The position numbers were made by a program, and so were the translations under genes. From contig JANXRR010000456.1 of NCBI GenBank assembly GCA_025356795.1, positions 1 through 12,699 on the forward strand: a stretch of 12,699 bases of DNA, in the 5' to 3' direction. This DNA comes from Bacteroidia bacterium (GTDB lineage: Bacteria; Bacteroidota; Bacteroidia; Cytophagales; Cyclobacteriaceae). The notes beneath the pieces were generated by a model, which saw nothing but the letters and a program-made list of their open reading frames with translations, ran no database searches and was not told the origin of the DNA. Below are positions 7,086 to 12,699 of this stretch, in pieces (position 1 is the stretch's first letter; every line of letters begins with the position of its first letter).

Positions 7086-7200
7086 GTTATCATAACTAGT
7101 GGGTGCATTACTAAATCTATAGTAAGCGTTACATTATTTACTTGGAAGCAAAAACTAGGCAACAAATTATAGACTGTTATACTACATTTACTTATTGCTA

Positions 7201-7231
7201 AGGCTCATTTGATCAAATTAAATCAGAGCCT
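7201..7231 (+). promoter_or_regulatory. Nested palindrome in the phosphoglycerate mutase leader
   Basis: AGGCTC (7201-7206) pairs perfectly with GAGCCT (7226-7231). Immediately inside it lies a perfect 12-base palindrome ATTTGATCAAAT (7207-7218). It ends 22 bases before the mutase ATG and sits in the 201-base divergent region shared with the copper-storage operon. It could be a regulator operator or an mRNA hairpin; no known binding-site consensus was matched with confidence. Confidence 0.4.
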
Positions 7232-7253
7232 AACATTATCATTAATTTATATC

Positions 7254-7859
7254 ATGCCATTTCTAACAATAGTCCGTCATGGGCAATCAGCTTTTAATTT
7301 AGAGAACCGATTTACGGGAAGCCTTGATGTTGACCTTACTGCACAAGGAAAAGAAGAAGCCAAGCAAGCAGGCATTAAATTGAATGGATTCTCTTATTCT
7401 TTAGCTTACACCTCCACATTGAAGCGTGCGAAAGAAACGTTGAAAATAATTTTAAAGGAAATAAATCAATCCTTCATGCCGGTGGTAGAAAACGCAGCAC
7501 TCAATGAGCGTATGTACGGAAGCCTGCAAGGGTTGAACAAAGCAGAAACCATTGCTAAATATGGTGATGAACAAGTGGAACTTTGGAGGCGAAGCTTTGA
7601 AGTTCGGCCTCCAGAAGGTGAAAGCTTGGAAGATACTTATAACCGAGCCATCCCTTATTATAAATTAGAAATAGAACCTAAGTTAAAAGCAAATCAAAAT
7701 ATTTTAATAGTAGCACATGGCAATAGCCTACGGGCGCTAGCAATGTATTTGGAAGGAATAGATAAAGTTGAAATTGCGCACCTAAACATACCCACAGGCA
7801 CGCCAAGAAATTATAGTATGAATAGTGACTTGAAGATTTTAGCGGTTAACTATTTATGA
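7254..7859 (+). CDS. gpmA: 2,3-bisphosphoglycerate-dependent phosphoglycerate mutase, short form
   Basis: A 201-residue histidine-phosphatase-superfamily enzyme that interconverts 3- and 2-phosphoglycerate in glycolysis and gluconeogenesis in the cytoplasm. Landmarks: R8-H9-G10-Q with catalytic H9 (the phospho-histidine), N-R-F-T-G at 18-22, the second-shell T-S-T-L-K-R-A at 53-59, proton donor E85 in L-N-E-R-M-Y-G, L-Q-G-L-N-K-A-E-T at 91-99, W111-R-R, and H155 in A-H-G-N-S-L-R-A-L. The long conserved blocks distinguish it from general phosphatases of the fold. It is about 50 residues shorter than the E. coli enzyme, as in the known short forms. I start at the ATG at 7254 because M-P-F-L-T-I-V-R-H-G places the catalytic motif at the usual distance; an upstream in-frame TTG at 7209 would lie inside the leader palindrome. 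It is a single gene divergent from the copper-storage operon. Confidence 0.93.
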   Translation: MPFLTIVRHGQSAFNLENRFTGSLDVDLTAQGKEEAKQAGIKLNGFSYSLAYTSTLKRAKETLKIILKEINQSFMPVVENAALNERMYGSLQGLNKAETIAKYGDEQVELWRRSFEVRPPEGESLEDTYNRAIPYYKLEIEPKLKANQNILIVAHGNSLRALAMYLEGIDKVEIAHLNIPTGTPRNYSMNSDLKILAVNYL

Positions 7860-7926
7860 AGCACAAAATTCAGGTTTTTAAAAGCATTCTCTTTTTGTAA
7901 CAACTCGCATCACATAAAACAAGCAA

Positions 7927-7948
7927 GGGCTCTTATTACATAAGGCCT
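7927..7948 (+). terminator. Candidate terminator hairpin after phosphoglycerate mutase
   Basis: About 70 bases past the stop codon, GGGC-t-CTTAT (7927-7936, one bulged T) pairs with ATAAG-GCCT (7940-7948) around the loop TAC, giving nine pairs including one G-T. Only a broken T-rich stretch follows (CTTACCATTTT), so termination is plausible but not certain. Confidence 0.33.
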
Positions 7949-8192
7949 CTTACCATTTTCCCATCACTATAAATAACAAGGTCACTAGTGTAATCACGCT
8001 AATAACAAGCAACACTTAAGCACAACGGTATAATTTCAGCAAAAAAAAATAGCACAATCCGTTGCACTACCATCTATAAAAATATTTATGAAAATAGATA
8101 AACAAAAGTTTGTTGGGCAGTGGCGTTCACCACATTCAAAGGCAATGGCAACTTTGGCATATTCAGAATAATATTTTGAATTAATCTATTAT

Positions 8193-8224
8193 TTTGCTTT
8201 AAATATACATTTCAGCCCAATTTG
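8193..8224 (+). promoter_or_regulatory. Candidate promoter of the small unknown gene
   Basis: TTTG (8193-8196), a 20-base spacer and CCaaTTTG (8217-8224) followed by CACC. The TTTGCACC part is common at Bacteroidota -7 elements, but the TA is replaced by CC. Transcription would begin near 8230, which excludes the in-frame TTG at 8222 as a start and fits the ATG at 8258. Confidence 0.33.
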
Positions 8225-8257
8225 CACCAGAACAAAACAGAACATAATTTCGTATCC

Positions 8258-8653
8258 ATGATTGTAAATAATTTTTTAAACTCATCTGTCTTTCGTCTCC
8301 ACACGCTTAAAGAAGTGGAAGAAGAAGGAGCAAAACCTATGAACTGGATACCTCTTTATATTACCGGACGAGAAGGCTTTTGTGAAGAAGTTCGTAAAAA
8401 AATTGACCAAGCAAATGTTAACCTTATGCCCGGCTACACCGGTGCAATTGATACCTACGCCTTATATTGGGTAGACGACCAACTTGATTTGCGTGAATTG
8501 AAAGAAGCTATTGGTGGCAAACTTGTTTGGAAATACAGACTTCGGTTTTTAGACCTTCAGGATTTTATTGAATCGCAACAACAAGCAAATGAATCGGCAA
8601 CTCTCACTGATGAAGAGTTGGCACGCATTGAAGAAATGCGCAGTGTGGCTTAA
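8258..8653 (+). CDS. Small conserved-looking protein of unknown function
   Basis: A 131-residue protein that I do not recognise as a named family. There is no signal peptide, membrane segment or cysteine-rich motif. It has mixed alpha/beta character: a strand-like M-N-W-I-P-L-Y-I-T-G-R-E-G-F, a charged helix E-E-V-R-K-K-I, a P-G-Y-T-G turn, then Y-A-L-Y-W-V-D-D and a block of W-K-Y-R-L-R-F, ending in an acidic helix L-T-D-E-E-L-A-R-I-E-E-M. The start is uncertain. The ATG at 8258 fits the candidate promoter with a short leader. The internal ATG at 8339 begins M-N-W-I-P-L, where the conserved-looking part starts, and has AAGGAG eight bases upstream; that gives 104 residues. It seems to be monocistronic, with an inverted repeat just after the stop codon. 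Coding is likely; the function is unknown. Confidence 0.72.
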   Translation: MIVNNFLNSSVFRLHTLKEVEEEGAKPMNWIPLYITGREGFCEEVRKKIDQANVNLMPGYTGAIDTYALYWVDDQLDLRELKEAIGGKLVWKYRLRFLDLQDFIESQQQANESATLTDEELARIEEMRSVA

Positions 8654-8665
8654 ATATTTCCCATT

Positions 8666-8689
8666 TCAAACTTAACATTCAAAGTTTGA
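8666..8689 (+). terminator. Inverted repeat after the small unknown gene
   Basis: TCAAACTT (8666-8673) pairs perfectly with AAGTTTGA (8682-8689) across an eight-base loop, twelve bases past the stop codon. No T run follows, and the next promoter lies immediately downstream at 8700-8730. It could be a terminator, or an operator of the ABC-F gene. Confidence 0.38.
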
Positions 8690-8699
8690 GGAGCTAAGG

Positions 8700-10367
<1,668 letters not shown>

Positions 10368-10368
10368 C

Positions 10369-10378
10369 TTGTTAACAA
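10369..10378. repeat. 10-base palindrome between convergent genes
   Basis: TTGTTAACAA is a perfect palindrome just after the ABC-F stop codon, flanked by AGCTT and AAGCT that could pair around it. The 87-base convergent region holds no better terminator for either gene. It may be chance in AT-rich sequence. Confidence 0.22.
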
Positions 10379-10454
10379 ACAGGTAAAGCTTAATTGTATC
10401 TACTTGCTTGCTGAAATTATTTGCAGACTTCCTACAATGGTTCCAACTTTAAGA

Positions 10455-10961
10455 TCATTTCAACTCGAGCAAATAAAATTTAATCAATTTAGGATCAATT
10501 TTGGGCAGCTTGTAACTGGAGGGGAGCTTTTCCAATGGTGTTAGCATCCATCCGTTGCGCTCGTAAAAACGATGGGCCGCGTGAGCAACAAGAGGTGTAT
10601 CCAAGCAAATCAATTCAATGCCTATGGCCTTAGCAAATACAATAAGAGTATCATAAAGCCTTTGAGCTAAATGAGTATTTTTATCGCCTCGTATTTCCAT
10701 TTTCAAAAACATCTTGCGCAAAGCTCCATTGGTGGCATCCAGTTTCTCAAAGCCTATGCAACCGAGTACTTCGTCATTCGAATCAACTGCTATCCAAAAT
10801 TCTCCTCCCCTTTGTTGATAGAAAGCTTTTAGATTGGGAAGATCTGGTTGGTGCTGGGCTGTAATGTTCAGCTTAAATTCTTGATTTTGGATGGTAAGCA
10901 CAAGCTCCTCAATCTGTTGCTGGTAGGCTACCTCAAAAGGTTTTATCACTAAGTTGTTCAT
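10455..10961 (-). CDS. GNAT-family N-acetyltransferase
   Basis: A 168-residue single-domain protein of the GCN5-related acetyltransferase superfamily, which moves acetyl from acetyl-CoA to an amine. The order of elements fits: strand F55-W-I-A-V-D, strand V65-L-G-C-I-G-F-E, then L-R-K-M-F-L-K at 81-87 leading into the acetyl-CoA loop, helix A-Q-R-L-Y-D-T-L at 99-106, and a late R131-F-Y-E-R-N-G-W typical of motif B. The CoA loop reads R91-G-D-K-N-T-H-L-A, where the classical pattern is Q/R-x-x-G-x-G/A; the second glycine and the last G/A are replaced, so the loop is divergent but recognisable. The substrate cannot be told. It is convergent with the ABC-F gene and divergent from the outer-membrane protein gene across 70 bases. 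No good promoter match was seen for it. Confidence 0.87.
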   Translation of the reverse strand: MNNLVIKPFEVAYQQQIEELVLTIQNQEFKLNITAQHQPDLPNLKAFYQQRGGEFWIAVDSNDEVLGCIGFEKLDATNGALRKMFLKMEIRGDKNTHLAQRLYDTLIVFAKAIGIELICLDTPLVAHAAHRFYERNGWMLTPLEKLPSSYKLPKIDPKLIKFYLLELK

Positions 10962-10980
10962 GGAATTAATTAATCATGGA

Positions 10981-11013
10981 TTGAAAGCATTCGTAAGTAT
11001 GTGACTATTTTTG
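10981..11013 (+). promoter_or_regulatory. Promoter of the FadL-like outer-membrane gene
   Basis: A full-match -7 element TAttTTTG (11006-11013), followed by C, lies 18 bases before the ATG at 11032. The only -33-like signal is TTG at 10981-10983, 22 bases upstream, so that half is weak. The in-frame TTG at 11011 lies inside the -7 element and is not a start. Confidence 0.48.
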
Positions 11014-11031
11014 CTTCAAATCAATTCTCAC

Positions 11032-12525
11032 ATGAAAAGACTTTTACTGGTGCTTTACTTGTTTCCTATTGTTATTTGCTACGCTCAAGATACCCATTAT
11101 TGGACCTATCGCTTTGGCACTAAAGCTGCATTGATGGGCGGCCCGGCAGTAGGTGGCCTTGAAGACAACAGTTCAGTAGTATACAACCCTGCTCTGTTAA
11201 GTTTTGTTAAGAATATATCAGTATCATTAAATGCTAATATTTATCAACTTTCAAACATAGTTGCGAAAAATGGAGCTGGCCCTGGGCTGGATGTGAGCAG
11301 CAATCAGTTTTCGGCAGTGCCCACAACAGTATCTGGGTTAATTCCGAAAAGGCAAGCGAATAGATTGACAATGGGTTATGCCATCATTGTTCCTACAGAG
11401 TTTACCTTCAAAGCCTCTGCTCGGCTGGCCGACAATAAAGCAATAGTTGCAGACACTGAGAGCGCAGGCCTAGAAGAATACGTAGGCCAATTCACTAACA
11501 ACACTCGGGTATCAGAAAATATGGTAGCGTTTGCACTTTCGTATCGTTTAACTGATAAATGGTCAATCGGTTATAGTAATCAAGTTACATTAAGAACACA
11601 TACATTTTCCAAAACTGAGTTGGCTCGGATGATATTGAACAATGCAGCAGCCACATTGGTAAGCACAAGCGAAGTTCAAAATATTGAATACACGAACTTA
11701 CGCTATTCTGGCAAGTTTGGAATTGCTTACAAATCGGGGAATTGGTCAGCTGGCATAGCCATCACAAGCCCTTCAATGGTTCTTTCAGGAAGTGGAACGG
11801 TGGCCCGCGATGTAACGGCCAGTAATTTAACAGTGAATATTCAAACCAACCCCAATAAGGCCCCTGTTTTTTCGCGTGTTAATATTTCAGCTAATGATAG
11901 ACAGACAGGATTGAAAACAACATATAAAAGTCCTCTCGCCATTGCTGCAGGTTTTGCTTACAATAATAAGAAAACTCTTTTTGCGGTATCGGCAGAATGG
12001 TTTAATAGCGTTGCACAATATAACATTATGTCTCCTCAGGATAATCTATTTAAGCGGCCCACTAACTTAGCTTTGGATGGCAGTGAGTTTCTTAAAATTA
12101 ACGAATCTAATAAGTCTGTGATAAATGTTGCGATAGGTTTTCAGCAAGTTATCAGTCCTAAATTAAGCTTAAGCACCGGCTTTCGAACCAATAATTCATT
12201 TTATGATAGAACTTACGATAACAGAGTTATACAAACAACACGCACTACACTTTCAAATAATCCACTTAATTTAGATATCTCCTCATGGAATATTTATCAT
12301 TTCGTTTTTGGTGGAACGTTTAGTCAAGAGAGAAGAGATATTAGTTTGGGAATTAATCTGAGCTTTGCTTCCGAGGGTAGTTTAAAACAGTTCGCTAATT
12401 TTGATAAGCCAACAGAATCATCATTTTTGCTGGGTCAGCAGACAACTTCACAAGTTAGTTTCTTATCCTATGGCTTATTGCTAGGATATACTTTCAGGTT
12501 TAAATCAACTAATGGAAGGCAATAA
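11032..12525 (+). CDS. FadL/OmpP1-like outer-membrane beta-barrel protein
   Basis: A 497-residue exported protein. The start MKRLLLVLYLFPIVICYA gives a Sec signal peptide with probable cleavage after A18 (C-Y-A, then Q-D). Early in the mature protein, F28-G-T-K-A-A-L-M-G-G and D45-N-S-S-V-V-Y-N-P-A-L-L-S at 45-57 match the region of FadL-family proteins that carries the conserved N-P-A after the N-terminal plug. The rest is alternating amphipathic strands ending in L-G-Y-T-F-R-F, as expected for a barrel of about fourteen strands, with a short polar tail K-S-T-N-G-R-Q. FadL proteins carry long-chain fatty acids or other hydrophobic compounds through the outer membrane; the substrate here is unknown. 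It is monocistronic by position, divergent from the acetyltransferase gene and convergent with the esterase gene. The start is the ATG after the -7 element. Confidence 0.82.
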   Translation: MKRLLLVLYLFPIVICYAQDTHYWTYRFGTKAALMGGPAVGGLEDNSSVVYNPALLSFVKNISVSLNANIYQLSNIVAKNGAGPGLDVSSNQFSAVPTTVSGLIPKRQANRLTMGYAIIVPTEFTFKASARLADNKAIVADTESAGLEEYVGQFTNNTRVSENMVAFALSYRLTDKWSIGYSNQVTLRTHTFSKTELARMILNNAAATLVSTSEVQNIEYTNLRYSGKFGIAYKSGNWSAGIAITSPSMVLSGSGTVARDVTASNLTVNIQTNPNKAPVFSRVNISANDRQTGLKTTYKSPLAIAAGFAYNNKKTLFAVSAEWFNSVAQYNIMSPQDNLFKRPTNLALDGSEFLKINESNKSVINVAIGFQQVISPKLSLSTGFRTNNSFYDRTYDNRVIQTTRTTLSNNPLNLDISSWNIYHFVFGGTFSQERRDISLGINLSFASEGSLKQFANFDKPTESSFLLGQQTTSQVSFLSYGLLLGYTFRFKSTNGRQ

Positions 12526-12526
12526 C

Positions 12527-12579
12527 AATGATGGGTTTAATCATTAACCACTAGATGTAAAACATTCCATCATTTTACA
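12527..12579. terminator. AT-rich hairpins between convergent genes
   Basis: Two small inverted repeats lie in the 44-base gap and the adjoining end of the esterase gene: AATGAT (12527-12532) with ATCATT (12540-12545), and TGTAAAA (12556-12562) with TTTTACA (12573-12579), the second a perfect 7-bp stem with a 10-base loop. They may end transcription of the converging genes, but both are A/T-rich and low in stability. Confidence 0.27.
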
Positions 12580-12699
12580 AGCTTCTGCGCAAGAAGCTCC
12601 ACCTCCCACTCATCTGTTCTAAAGCTTGAAACGGGTAAGAATTCTTTGTTATATAAATTGGCAATAATGCTGTTGCCCCAAGCATATCGCACAGCAACA
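12570..12699 (-). CDS. Sialate O-acetylesterase, C-terminal fragment only
   Basis: The last 42 codons of a gene that enters from the right edge, ending in TGA at 12570-12572. The peptide begins V-A-V-R-Y-A-W-G-N and continues [16 protein letters not shown]. The combination V-R-Y-A-W, N-L-Y-N and F-R-T-D is the distinctive C-terminal end of SASA-family sialate O-acetylesterases, which remove acetyl groups from sialic acids or related plant glycans and are usually exported in Bacteroidota. The catalytic serine and any signal peptide lie outside the window. After F-R-T-D the frame runs on for thirteen more residues. It converges on the FadL-like gene. The call rests on this short but characteristic stretch. 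Confidence 0.82.
   Translation of the reverse strand, partial: VAVRYAWGNSIIANLYNKEFLPVSSFRTDEWEVELLAQKLVK

Larger units (their letters stand above)
7860..8257. other. 398-base intergenic region, mostly empty
   Basis: This separates the mutase gene from the small unknown gene. It contains the hairpin at 7927-7948, an 8-base palindrome CACTAGTG at 7983-7990, a widely spaced inverted repeat CAACGG (8023-8028) / CCGTTG (8059-8064), an A9 run at 8041-8049, and a stem ATCTAT (8072-8077) / ATAGAT (8094-8099). A 27-codon open frame starts with ATG at 8088 and ends with TAA at 8169-8171; it is too short to call as a gene. The promoter of the next gene lies near 8193-8224. No tRNA or other known RNA was recognised. 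Confidence 0.6.

Noticed and set aside
7208..7225. FNR/CRP-type site TTGAT...AATCA in the mutase leader
   Set aside because: The half-sites are seven bases apart where the FNR consensus needs four, so only the palindrome itself is reported.
8222..8224. TTG as start of the small unknown gene
   Set aside because: It overlaps the candidate -7 element (8217-8224) and would precede the transcription start; similar in-frame TTG codons at 8712 and 11011 lie between promoter elements or inside the -7 element of their genes.

Overview
The window looks like a chromosomal segment of a member of the Bacteroidota, most likely a Cytophagales-type bacterium. The sequence is AT-rich. Most starts have A-rich leaders instead of Shine-Dalgarno sequences. 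Several genes are preceded by matches to the Bacteroidota promoter (TTTG about 19-21 bases before TAnnTTTG). The encoded families (Ig-like lipoprotein, PAS-rich hybrid kinase, stand-alone receiver, FadL-like porin) are typical of the phylum. No RNA genes, insertion sequences, CRISPR arrays or phage genes were seen, and the phylum-level call is an inference from content and style.

Left part (1-4972, all minus strand). The N-terminus of a surface lipoprotein with a bacterial Ig-like domain runs off the left edge. After a 404-base gap comes a tightly overlapping three-gene signalling operon, transcribed right to left. It encodes a short AraC-type regulator, a 1105-residue hybrid histidine kinase (degenerate receiver, three PAS domains, HisKA, HATPase, receiver, HPt) and a stand-alone receiver protein. 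The pieces needed for a His-Asp-His-Asp phosphorelay are all present, and the stand-alone receiver is the obvious final acceptor.

Middle (5232-7052, minus strand). A compact four-gene operon encodes a cytosolic 20-cysteine four-helix copper-storage-type protein, a triple-BON-domain protein, a Dps-type ferritin and a small SHOCT membrane protein. It reads as a metal-sequestration and stress module. Its first gene is divergent from a short-form phosphoglycerate mutase (7254-7859), whose leader carries a nested palindrome.

Right part (7860-12699). A 398-base gap is followed by a small conserved-looking protein of unknown function. Next is a YbiT-type ABC-F ATPase in which one of the two composite ATP sites is degenerate on both faces. 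A GNAT acetyltransferase is convergent with it, and a FadL/OmpP1-like outer-membrane barrel protein is divergent from the acetyltransferase. The far right edge holds the C-terminus of a sialate O-acetylesterase on the minus strand.

The most interesting points are the copper-storage/BON/Dps/SHOCT operon, the possible HMA-like N-terminus of the AraC regulator that heads the phosphorelay operon, and the paired degeneration of one ATP site in the ABC-F protein. No wholly new system can be demonstrated from the sequence alone.
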